Source of the DNA: Flavobacterium sp. M31R6
GTDB taxonomy: Bacteria > Bacteroidota > Bacteroidia > Flavobacteriales > Flavobacteriaceae
Assembly (NCBI RefSeq): GCF_013284035.1
Contig: NZ_CP054141.1
Span: 930,001-994,000, forward strand
Direction: 5' to 3'
DNA: 64,000 nucleotides
Shown here: positions 26,791 through 35,397 of the stretch, piece after piece
Layout of the letters: every line of letters begins with the position of its first letter
How positions within the stretch are numbered: the first letter of the stretch is position 1
The notes under the pieces: model-generated
The model's database searches: none
Seen by the model: the letters and a program-made list of their open reading frames with translations, nothing else
What the model was told of the DNA's origin: nothing
Translations under genes and position numbers: made by a program

Positions 26791-28246
26791 CCAGTTTGAT
26801 GCTTTTCAAAATCCAGTCGCTCCACTGCAGAAGGTTGCATTTGTGCCAATGAATAGAGCCAATGGATGCTCCAGTTTGATGCTTTTCAAAATCCAGTCGC
26901 TCCACTGCAGAAGGTTGCATTTGCGCCAATGAATAGAGCCAATGGACGCTCCAGTTTGATGTTTTTCAAAATCCAGTCGCTCCACTGCAGAAGGTTGCAT
27001 CAGTTTCAATTACAAACCGCAAAACTGATTTTTAGAAAAAAGCATTTTAAGAATGTGATTGTAAACCAATGGATGCTCCAGTTTGACGCCTTTCAAAATC
27101 CAGTCGCTCCACTGCAGAAGGTTGCATCAGTTTCAATCCTAAACAGCAAAACTGATTTTTAGAAAAGAGCATTTTAAGAATGTGATTGTAAACCAATGGA
27201 TGCTCCTGTTTGATGCTTTTCAAAATCCAGTCGCTACATTGCAGAAGGTTGCATTTGTGCCAATGAATAGAGCCAATGGACGCTCCAGTTTGATGCTTTT
27301 CAAAATCCAGTCGCTCCACTACAGAAGGTTGCATTTGCGCCAATGAATAGAACCAATGGACGCTCTAGTTTGATGTTTTTCAAAATCCAGTCGCTCCACT
27401 GCAGAAGGTTGCATCAGTTTCAATTACAAACCGCAAAACTTATTTTTAGAAAAGAGCATTTTAGGATGTGATTGTGAGCCAATAGATGCTCCAGTTTGAC
27501 GCCTTTCAAAATCCAGTCGCTCCACTGCAGAAGGTTGCATCAGTTTCAATCCTAAACAGCAAAACTGATTTTTAGAAAAGAGCATTTTAAGAATGTGATT
27601 GTGAGCCAATGGACGCTCCAGTTTGATGTTTTTCAAAATCCAGTCGCTCCATTGCAGGAGGTTGCATTTGCGCCAATGAATAGAGCCAATGGATGTTCCA
27701 GTTTGATGCTTTACAAAATCCAATCATTCCACTGCAGAAGGTTGCATCAGTTTTACTCCTAAACCGCAAAACTGATTTTTAGAAAAGAGCATTTTAGGAT
27801 GTGATTGTGAGCCAATAGATGCTCCAGTTTGACGCCTTTCAAAATCCAGTCGCTCCACTGCAGAAGGTTGCATCAGTTTCAATCCTAAACCGCAAAACTG
27901 ATTTTTGAAAAGAGCATTTTAAGAATGTAATTGTGAGCCAATGGACGCTCCAGTTTGATGTTTTTCAAAATCCAGTCGCTCCATTGCAGAAGGTTGCATT
28001 TGCGCCAACGAATAGAGCCAATGGATGTTCCAGTTTGATGCTTTACAAAATCCAATCATTCCACTGCAGAAGGTTGCATCAGTTTCACTCCTAAACCGCA
28101 AAACTGATTTTTAGAAAAGAGCATTTTAAGAATGTAATTGTGAGCCAATGGACGCTCCAGTTTGATGTTTTTCAAAATCCAGTCGCTCCATTGCAGAAGG
28201 TTGCATTTGCGCCAACGAATAGAGCCAATGGATGCTTCAGTTTGAT
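26791..28246. repeat. Repeat array A: 50-bp core with 30- or 77-bp linkers
   Basis: Fourteen complete units plus a partial one. Each has a 50-bp core (CCAGTTTGATGCTTTTCAAA ... AGAAGGTTGCAT) followed by a short linker S (TTGCGCCAAT ... GGACGCT, unit 80 bp) or a long linker L (CAGTTTCAATCC ... GGATGCT, unit 126-127 bp). Unit starts: 26791 S, 26871 S, 26951 L, 27078 L, 27205 S, 27285 S, 27365 L, 27491 L, 27618 S, 27698 L, 27824 L, 27950 S, 28030 L, 28157 S, 28237 partial. The L linker holds the perfect stem ATCAGTTT/AAACTGAT. No cas, reverse transcriptase or transposase gene is nearby. Function unknown. Confidence 0.95.
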
Positions 28247-28293
28247 GCTTTTATACTTGCTTTGGTAAAATTTACCAAAGCAAGTATAAAAGC
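28247..28293. repeat. Perfect 47-bp palindrome at the end of array A
   Basis: Bases 28247-28269 and 28271-28293 are exact reverse complements (23 bp each) around a single A at 28270. The arms read GCTTTTATACTTGC outward to TTTGGTAAA in the centre. The outer GCTTTT is the continuation of the interrupted core unit that starts at 28237, and another core fragment (CCAGTTTGATG) follows at 28303. As RNA it would form a long hairpin; as DNA it could extrude a cruciform. Confidence 0.9.
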
Positions 28294-28303
28294 AATGTTA
28301 AAC

Positions 28304-28636
28304 CAGTTTGATGTTTTTTTTTTAAATCGATAAAACAATATTAATCAAAACAAAATCTGCACAACCCCCCCCAAGAAAATAAACCCAGAGTAAAATTCTA
28401 ATTAAACAGCGATGTACGCTAATTCAGAACCCCAGAGATTTCACCCCATACCCCACCGACAGCAACAACAATAAAAATCAATAATCATTAATAGTTTGCC
28501 AGTTAAAACAATAACTTATATTTTCTTTTTATTAAATAAAAAAAAATAAATAAAAGAGAGCGATTACAATCTCTCAATTATTTATATCAATTTGTTTATA
28601 TCAGTTTGTTTATATAAATATTTATATAACTGATAT
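28304..28636. other. Non-coding AT-rich region between palindrome and iterons
   Basis: No ORF. It contains a C-tract (ACCCCCCCCAAG near 28370) and short direct repeats of TTTATATCARTTTG (about 28583-28620). With the iterons that follow it looks like part of a replication origin. Confidence 0.4.
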
Positions 28637-28746
28637 AAATATATTTGATACCCCAATCAAATATATTTGACACCTCTACTAAATATATTTGACACCTCTA
28701 CCAAATATATTTATAACCCCTATTAAATATATTTAATACCCTATTG
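28637..28746. repeat. Five 22-bp iterons, candidate replication origin
   Basis: Exact 22-bp periodicity: AAATATATTTGATACCCCAATC (28637), then copies at 28659, 28681, 28703 and 28725, with core AAATATATTTgAcaCCyctA. Iterons of this size beside winged-helix initiator genes are the hallmark of theta-type plasmid origins. Here they follow the 3' end of the gene at 28864-29472, within a very AT-rich region. The origin call is inference from structure. Confidence 0.7.
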
Positions 28747-28863
28747 ATTATAAAATCAATACCCAATGATAATACAACTATTGCATATTAACAACACAAT
28801 CATTATCAGGTTATCATATTGTTATTTCCAATCTTGGAAAACCTATTGATTTTACATGTATAT

Positions 28864-29472
28864 TTATTTCCTTATTTTCCATGAAGTAATAAACTTAATT
28901 AATCCACTTCTAATATCTTCTAAATCATAACTACCCTCAAAATACCTATATATATCAAATGTCAAAAACATTTCTTCCGCTTCTTCTTCTGTACAACGAT
29001 GACTTTTTTTCGCAAAAGCAAACACTTGCTCATACGTTTTTACATCATGCTTTTTTAAATGTTTTGTATGTGTGTTTTTATTTGTGCCAATCCATTTATT
29101 TAACAAGCTCCAGTTTACCGATATGTATCTTTCATTATTATTTTCAATAAATATTAATATGTAACCTAAATCTTTTAATAATGCCAGTTTATTTGCTACC
29201 ATTTTTGTTTTTATTTTTGGTAATTGCTTCAAAAAAACACTATTGTTAAGTAAAATATATCTATCGCCTTCATGATCTTTACGTTTAAAAAAACCATTTT
29301 CATACTTCATTGAAATAATAATAAACGACAATAAAACATAATGATCATAACTTAATTTTTTAGTATCAATATTATTTTCTTTTTCAAATTCAATACACGC
29401 TTTTTGATTTATGAATATATTAAATTGATAATTTTCATCTTTACCCATATATTTATACTTTAAAATAGCCAT
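28864..29472 (-). CDS. Winged-helix protein of element 2, possible replication protein
   Basis: 202 residues, Lys- and Ile-rich. The segment RYILLNNSVFLKQLPKIKTK-MVANKLALLKDLGYILIFIEN-NNERYISVNWSL has the helix-helix-recognition helix-wing pattern of winged-helix DNA-binding domains (about 70-125). The C-terminal part (KHDVKTYEQVFAFAKKSHRC) is helical. No relative is firmly recognised. It is the last gene of the three-gene minus-strand cluster and lies beside the iterons, so a role in replication or copy control of the excised form is plausible. Confidence 0.6.
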   Translation of the reverse strand: MAILKYKYMGKDENYQFNIFINQKACIEFEKENNIDTKKLSYDHYVLLSFIIISMKYENGFFKRKDHEGDRYILLNNSVFLKQLPKIKTKMVANKLALLKDLGYILIFIENNNERYISVNWSLLNKWIGTNKNTHTKHLKKHDVKTYEQVFAFAKKSHRCTEEEAEEMFLTFDIYRYFEGSYDLEDIRSGLIKFITSWKIRK

Positions 29473-29506
29473 TCCAAAAACTGTTAGTTCAAATAAAGAG
29501 AGAGGT

Positions 29507-30175
29507 TTAAAATCCTCTCTCTTTATTTTTTAACTCGTTATATTCTAAGTATTTTGCACCCGCTTTATAATAAAATATTTTACCAGTTACAAAGTTTTTT
29601 GTTTTTTCGATGTAACCAAAATTCACTAAATCTTTGAAAATTTTTACAAATGTAGGTTTTGAATTAATTACACCAAAAAGAGATTTTAAAACCTCAGTTT
29701 CATTAATAAATACAAATTCAGAATTAAATTTGTTTTTTTGATTTTTATCAATTGCATCTAATAAAAACCAATGCAACGGACTTAATCTTCCATCGAAAAA
29801 ATAAGTTTTGTTTTGATCAATTACTACTTCATTTTTGTTGTTTTCGAAATATAATTTAAAATTTCTCGAAGGCTTTAGAAAGGTTTTAGATAATTTAGCA
29901 TTATTTATATGCCTTTCAATAAACCCTAAATCAATTAGATTATTTACAATTTTTAAACACGTAACTTTATTAAGCTTCAAAATTGGAACTTCTGTAATAA
30001 TTTGCGAATAAGAACACCCGAACCAAACCCCGTTTTCATCTGTTATACATTCAAATGGCGAAATAGATTTATTTTGAAAAACATGATTTATTGCACTCAA
30101 AATAATTGCACTGCGATAATTTAAAGTAAAACCATGATTTACAATATTTCCTTTATTAATAATAATATTATCCAT
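29507..30175 (-). CDS. Double winged-helix protein, Rep-like, element 2
   Basis: About 222 residues from ATG at 30175, one base after the stop of the upstream HTH gene; an in-frame ATG at 30226 overlapping that gene would add 17 residues. Two similar halves are visible: SYSQIITEVPILKLNKVTCL-KIVNNLIDLGFIER, and NETEVLKSLFGVINSKPTFV-KIFKDLVNFGYIEKT. Each has a recognition helix followed by (N/D)LG(F/Y)IE, a wing-like repeat. Duplicated winged helices are the architecture of Rep_3-type iteron-binding initiators, but I cannot confirm homology by eye. Likely the replication initiator or master regulator of element 2. Confidence 0.65.
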   Translation of the reverse strand: MDNIIINKGNIVNHGFTLNYRSAIILSAINHVFQNKSISPFECITDENGVWFGCSYSQIITEVPILKLNKVTCLKIVNNLIDLGFIERHINNAKLSKTFLKPSRNFKLYFENNKNEVVIDQNKTYFFDGRLSPLHWFLLDAIDKNQKNKFNSEFVFINETEVLKSLFGVINSKPTFVKIFKDLVNFGYIEKTKNFVTGKIFYYKAGAKYLEYNELKNKERGF

Positions 30176-30176
30176 T

Positions 30177-30458
30177 TTACAAAGTGTTTGAGTTAAATAA
30201 TTTATTTTCAATTTCTTTTCGTTCAAAAAAAGTTTTATTTCCCATTTTGTACGGTTTTAAAATTCCTTTTTTTACCCAATCATGAACGCAAAAAAGAGAT
30301 ATTTTTAAAAAAGTTGCCGTTTCTTGTCTGCTTAAAAATTCAGTTTTTTCAGGAGACTCGATTTCTTTTTTAAATTTTTCCATTTCAACTTTTACACCGT
30401 TCAAAATTTTTTCGGTTAATTCGTCGGGACTAATCCCATGTAACATTGTTGTATTCAT
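30177..30458 (-). CDS. HTH domain protein, excisionase-like, element 2
   Basis: 93 residues. The C-terminal half (FLSRQETATFLKISLFCVHD-WVKKGILKPYKMGNKTFFER-KEIENKL) matches the small MerR/Xis-type HTH widespread in Bacteroidota mobile elements: recognition helix, GIL turn, basic wing, ER-K docking helix. The N-terminal half is a charged helix. It is the first gene of a tight minus-strand operon with the two winged-helix genes. Palindromes at 30540 and 30681 in its upstream region are candidate operators. Expected role: directionality of excision or autoregulation of the operon. Confidence 0.8.
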   Translation of the reverse strand: MNTTMLHGISPDELTEKILNGVKVEMEKFKKEIESPEKTEFLSRQETATFLKISLFCVHDWVKKGILKPYKMGNKTFFERKEIENKLFNSNTL

Positions 30459-30539
30459 AATATCAATTTTTAGATTAAAATATTTTTATTGTTGTTTTTA
30501 ATACTGATACAAACTTCTTTTAAATCTTAAATAATAATG

Positions 30540-30820
30540 GTTAACTTAGTTAACTATATACAAAAGCAGTTTATAGTTATTTTTGACTCTTACTTTAGAT
30601 TTCAATTGCCTTTATTACATTATAATTAAGCATAATAAATTAGAACTCAACAAACGTACTTTTACTTTAAAATAAAAATGGTTGAACTTTTCAACTTTCT
30701 TAAAATAATCGTTATTTGTAGTTATTTTTGACTCTTATTTTAGATTTCAATTGTCTTTATTACATTATAATTAAGCATAATAAATTAGAACTCAACAAAC
30801 GTACTTTTACTTTAAAAATA
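30540..30820. promoter_or_regulatory. Duplicated upstream region with paired palindromes
   Basis: A block of about 100 bp starting TAGTTATTTTTGACTCTTA at 30574 recurs at 30719 (offset 145). In front of each copy is a palindrome of the same design: GTTAACTTAGTTAAC (30540-30554) and GTTGAACTTTTCAAC (30681-30695). They lie 80-240 bp upstream of the HTH gene start, so they may be operators for that operon and, if the array is transcribed, for array B as well. Confidence 0.6.
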
Positions 30821-30874
30821 AAAAAGATGAAATTGTTCCCTTTTTTTTATGATTCAAAATATTTTTAATTTAAC

Positions 30875-33800
30875 ATTTACAAAATCAAGTCGTTCCATTG
30901 CAGAAGGTTGCATTTGTGCCAATGAATAGAACCAATGGATGCTCCAGTTTGATGCTTTACAAAATCCAGTGGCTCCACTGCAGAAAGTTGCATTTGCGCC
31001 AATGAATAGAGCTAATGGATGCTCCTGTTTGATGCTTTACAAAATCCAGTCGCTCCATTTCAGAAGATCGCATCAGTTTCAATTCTAAACCGCAAAACTA
31101 GACTTCAGAAAAGAGTATTTTAAGAATGTGATTGTGAGCCAATGGATGCTCCTGTTTGATGTTTTTCAAAATCCAGTCGCTCCACTGCAGAAGGTTGCAT
31201 CAGTTTCAATCCTAAACAGCAAAACTGATTTTTAGAAAAGAGCATTTTAAGAATGTGATTATGAGCCAATGGATGCTCCTGTTTGATGCTTTTCAAAATC
31301 CAGTCGCTCCACTGCAGAAGGTTGCATTTGCACCAATGAATAGAACCAATGGACGCTCCAGTTTGACGCCTTTCAAAATCCAGTCGCTCCACTGCAGAAG
31401 GTTGCATCAGTTTCACTCCTAAACCACAAAACTGATTTTTAGAAAAGAGCATTTTAAGCATGTGATTATGAGCCAATGGATGCTCTAGTTTGATGCTTTT
31501 CAAAATCCAGTCGCTCCACTGCAGAAGGTTGCATCAGTTTTACTCCTAAACCACAAAACTGATTTTTAGAAAAGAGCATTTTAAGAATGTGATTATGAGC
31601 CAATGGATGCTCTAGTTTGATGCTTTTCAAAATCCAGTCGCTCCACTGCAGAAGGTTGCATTTGCGCCAATGAATAGAGCCAATGGACGCTCCAGTTTGA
31701 TGTTTTTCAAAATCCAGTCGCTCCACTGCAGAAGGTTGCATCAGTTTCAATCCTAAACCGCAAAACTGATTTTTAGAAAAGAGCATTTTAAGAATGTGAT
31801 TATGAGCCAATGGATGCTCCTGTTTGATGCTTTTCAAAATCCAGTCGCTCCACTGCAGAAGGTTGCATCAGTTTCAATCCTAAACAGCAAAACTGATTTT
31901 TAGAAAAGAGCATTTTAAGAATGTGATTATGAGCCAATGGATGCTCCTGTTTGATGCTTTTCAAAATCCAGTCGCTCCACTACAGAAGGTTGCATTTGCA
32001 CCAATGAATAGAGCCAATGGACGCTCCAGTTTGATGCTTTACAAAATCCAGTCGCTCCACTGCAGAAGGTTGCATTTGCGCCAATGGACGCTCCAGTTTG
32101 ATGCTTTACAAAATCAAGTCGCTCCACTGCAGAAGGTTGCATTTGCGCCAATGAATAGAACCAATGGACGCTCCAGTTTGATGTTTTTCAAAATCCAGTC
32201 GCCACTGCAGAAGGTTGCATCAGTTTCAATTACAAACCGCAAAACTGATTTTTAGAAAAGAGCATTTTAAGAATGTGATTGTGAGCCAATAGATGCTCCA
32301 CTTTGACGCCTTTCAAAATCCAGTCGCTCCACTGCAGAAGGTTGCATCAGTTTTACTCCTAAACCACAAAACTGATTTTTAGAAAAGAGCATTTTAAGAA
32401 TGTGATTATGAGCCAATGGATGCTCTAGTTTGATGCTTTTCAAAATCCAGTCGCTCCACTGCAGAAGGTTGCATTTGCGCCAATGAATAGAGCCAATGGA
32501 CGCTCCAGTTTGATGTTTTTCAAAATCCAGTCGCTCCACTGCAGAAGGTTGCATCAGTTTCAATCCTAAACCGCAAAACTGATTTTTAGAAAAGAGCATT
32601 TTAAGAATGTGATTATGAGCCAATGGATGCTCCTGTTTGATGCTTTTCAAAATCCAGTCGCTCCACTGCAGAAGGTTGCATCAGTTTCAATCCTAAACAG
32701 CAAAACTGATTTTTAGAAAAGAGCATTTTAAGAATGTGATTATGAGCCAATGGATGCTCCTGTTTGATGCTTTTCAAAATCCAGTCGCTCCACTACAGAA
32801 GGTTGCATTTGCACCAATGAATAGAGCCAATGGACGCTCCAGTTTGATGCTTTACAAAATCCAGTCGCTCCACTGCAGAAGGTTGCATTTGCGCCAATGG
32901 ACGCTCCAGTTTGATGCTTTACAAAATCAAGTCGCTCCACTGCAGAAGGTTGCATTTGCGCCAATGAATAGAACCAATGGACGCTCCAGTTTGATGTTTT
33001 TCAAAATCCAGTCGCCACTGCAGAAGGTTGCATCAGTTTCAATTACAAACCGCAAAACTGATTTTTAGAAAAGAGCATTTTAAGAATGTGATTGTGAGCC
33101 AATAGATGCTCCACTTTGACGCCTTTCAAAATCCAGTCGCTCCACTACAGAAGGTTGCATCAGTTTCAATCCTAAACAGCAAAACTGATTTTTAGAAAAG
33201 AGCATTTTAAGAATGTGATTATGAGCCAATGGATGCTCCTGTTTGATGCTTTTCAAAATCCAGTCGCTCCACTACAGAAGGTTGCATTTGCACCAATGAA
33301 TAGAGCCAATGGACGCTCCAGTTTGATGCTTTACAAAATCCAGTCGCTCCACTGCAGAAGGTTGCATTTGCGCCAATGAATAGAGCCAATGGACGCTCCA
33401 GTTTGATGCTTTACAAAATCCAGTCGCTCCACTGCAGAAGGTTGCATTTGCGCCAATGAATAGAACCAATGGACGCTCCAGTTTGATGTTTTTCAAAATC
33501 CAGTCGCCACTGCAGAAGGTTGCATCAGTTTCAATTACAAACCGCAAAACTGATTTTTAGAAAAGAGCATTTTAAGAATGTGATTGTGAGCCAATAGATG
33601 CTCCACTTTGACGCCTTTCAAAATCCAGTCGCTCCACTGCAGAAGGTTGCATCAGTTTCAATCCTAAACAGCAAAACTGATTTTTAGAAAAGAGCATTTT
33701 AAGAATGTGATTGTAAACCAATGGATGCTCCAGTTTGACGCCTTTCAAAATCCAGTCGCTCCACTGCAGAAGGTTGCATCAGTTTCAATCCTAAACAGCA

Positions 33801-33905
33801 AAACTGATTTTTAGAAAAGAGCATTTTAAGAATGTGATTGTAAACCAATGGATGCTCCTGTTTGATGCTTTTCAAAATCCAGTCGCTACATTGCAGAAGG
33901 TTGCA
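30875..33905. repeat. Repeat array B: same 50-bp core with 30- or 77-bp linkers
   Basis: About thirty units of the same S (80 bp) and L (125-127 bp) types as array A, in the same orientation, from a truncated core at 30875 to the first 390-bp composite repeat. Middle units start at 31612 S, 31692 L, 31819 L, 31946 S, 32026 short S (67 bp), 32093 S, 32173 L, 32298 L, 32425 S. Linkers vary only by point changes and small deletions. All stop-free frames are accidental: 80 is not a multiple of three, so the frame shifts at each S unit. Confidence 0.93.
31498..33146. repeat. 813-bp segmental duplication inside array B
   Basis: Sequence from about 31498 to 32333 recurs at +813 (32311-33146) with no difference that I can see. 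The block is exactly eight units (80+127+127+80+67+80+125+127). The two rare variants in it, the 67-bp short unit and the 125-bp unit missing TC, occur in both copies, which proves block duplication. Confidence 0.85.
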
Positions 33906-35070
33906 TTTGTGCCAATGAATAGTTTGCAAATTCTTTAGTGGCTACTACTGTGTATTACCCACTAGCGAAATACGAGTTAATAGTTGGTTTAGCATCCTCA
34001 TGCCTGCTTAGAGCATTTTGGTAAATTGTATAGAACTGTTGAAAAAAAAATAAAATTTACTGGATATCTTTTTGTTAAAAATATTATTAATATTAGGTTT
34101 TTATTCTAAAATAAAGATTATTCCAGTTTGATGTTTTTTAAAATTCAGTCGCTACAAGGCATAGGAACGCTCCAGTTTTACTAATATCGCAAAAGTGGTT
34201 TTTTGAGAGAGTATTTAAAGAATGTGATTATGAGCCAATGGATGCTCCTGTTTGATGCTTTTCAAAATCCAGTCGCTCCACTGCAGAAGGTTGCATTTGT
34301 GCCAATGAATAGTTTGCAAATTCTTTAGTGGCTACTACTGTGTATTACCCACTAGCGAAACACGAGTTAATAGTTGGTTTAGCATCCTCATGCCTGCTTA
34401 GAGCATTTTGGTAAATTGTATAGAACTGTTGAAAAAAAAATAAAATTTACTGGATATCTTTTTGTTAAAAATATTGTTAATATTAGGTTTTTATTCTAAA
34501 ATAAAGATTATTCCAGTTTGATGTTTTTTAAAATTCAGTCGCTACAAGGCATAGGAACGCTCCAGTTTTACTAATATCGCAAAAGTGGTTTTTAGAGAGA
34601 GTATTTAAAGATTGTGATTGTGAGCTAATGGATAAACCAGTTTGACGCCTTTCAAAATCCAGTCGCTCCACTGCAGAAGGTTGCATTTGTGCCAATGAAT
34701 AGTTTGCAAATTCTTTAGTGGCTACTACTGTGTATTACCCACTAGCGAAACACGAGTTAATAGTTGGTTTAGCATCCTCATGCCTGCTTAGAGCATTTTG
34801 GTAAATTGTATAGAACTGTTGAAAAAAAAATAAAATTTACTGGATATCTTTTTGTTAAAAATATTGTTAATATTAGGTTTTTATTCTAAAATAAAGATTA
34901 TTCCAGTTTGATGTTTTTTAAAATTCAGTCGCTACAAGGCATAGGAACGCTCCAGTTTTACTAATATCGCAAAAGTGGTTTTTAGAGAGAGTATTTAAAG
35001 ATTGTGATTGTGAGCTAATGGATAAACCAGTTTGATGTTTTTCAAAATCCAATCGCTCCACTGCAGAAGG
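33901..35070. repeat. Three tandem 390-bp composite repeats
   Basis: Copies begin at 33901, 34291 and 34681 (TTGCATTTGTGCCAATGAAT), period exactly 390 bp, with a fourth start at 35071. Each contains an S-linker start, then GTTTGCAAATTCTTTAGTGG, the CACGAGTTAATAG block shared with the 115-bp repeats, an AT-rich stretch, a degenerate core (CCAGTTTGATGTTTTTTAAA) and a full core. They border array B on the outside, as the 115-bp repeats border array A. Confidence 0.92.
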
Positions 35071-35153
35071 TTGCATTTGTGCCAATGAATAGAACCAAAT
35101 AAATTAAAAAAAATCTTTTCTATTATTTAGAAAAGATTTTTTTACAAGATTTA

Positions 35154-35390
35154 TTAATTTCTTATCATTCCGCAAAACTGTAAAAAATTATCATATCTTT
35201 TTACTCCAAATAATTCTAAATATAAATTATTTACTTTCTCAAAAGCTAATTCTTTACTTACATAGTTTTTCAGTTCTTCAAAATAAGACTCATAAAAGCC
35301 TATTGATGTTGAAAGTTTTTTCATTATTTCATTTTCCTTTTCGAGTTTAGTAATATAATTTTGTGCTTTTTCTTCTCCTGTAGTTACCAT
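35154..35390 (-). CDS. Small coiled-coil protein next to the element 2 integrase
   Basis: 78 residues, mostly helical: EEKAQNYITKLEKENEIMKK has heptad spacing, followed by a conserved-looking C terminus (LFGVKRYDNFLQFCGMIRN). It begins 7 bp after the integrase stop on the same strand, so it is co-transcribed. No known family is recognised; an accessory recombination protein is possible. Confidence 0.6.
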   Translation of the reverse strand: MVTTGEEKAQNYITKLEKENEIMKKLSTSIGFYESYFEELKNYVSKELAFEKVNNLYLELFGVKRYDNFLQFCGMIRN

Positions 35391-35397
35391 AATTTAG

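Noticed and set aside
28747..28863. Possible extra iterons or a small gene after the 22-bp repeats
   Set aside because: The 22-bp period ends at 28746. The rest is plain AT-rich sequence without an ORF.
26791..33905. CRISPR array
   Set aside because: The 50-bp core is too long for a typical CRISPR repeat, the linkers are only two recurring sequences rather than unique spacers, unit length alternates between 80 and 127, and no cas gene is present.
26806..33929. Many ORFs of 60-127 codons on both strands within the arrays (for example MKSIKQEHPLAHNHILKMLF)
   Set aside because: They are by-products of the repeats. The same DNA is read in different frames from unit to unit because 80 and 127 are not multiples of three. 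The peptides have no start context or conserved length, and both strands are equally open.
26411..35090. Integron-like attC array
   Set aside because: No RYYYAAC/GTTRRRY pairs are seen at unit ends, there are no gene cassettes between repeats, and the integrase shows no integron-type extra domain.
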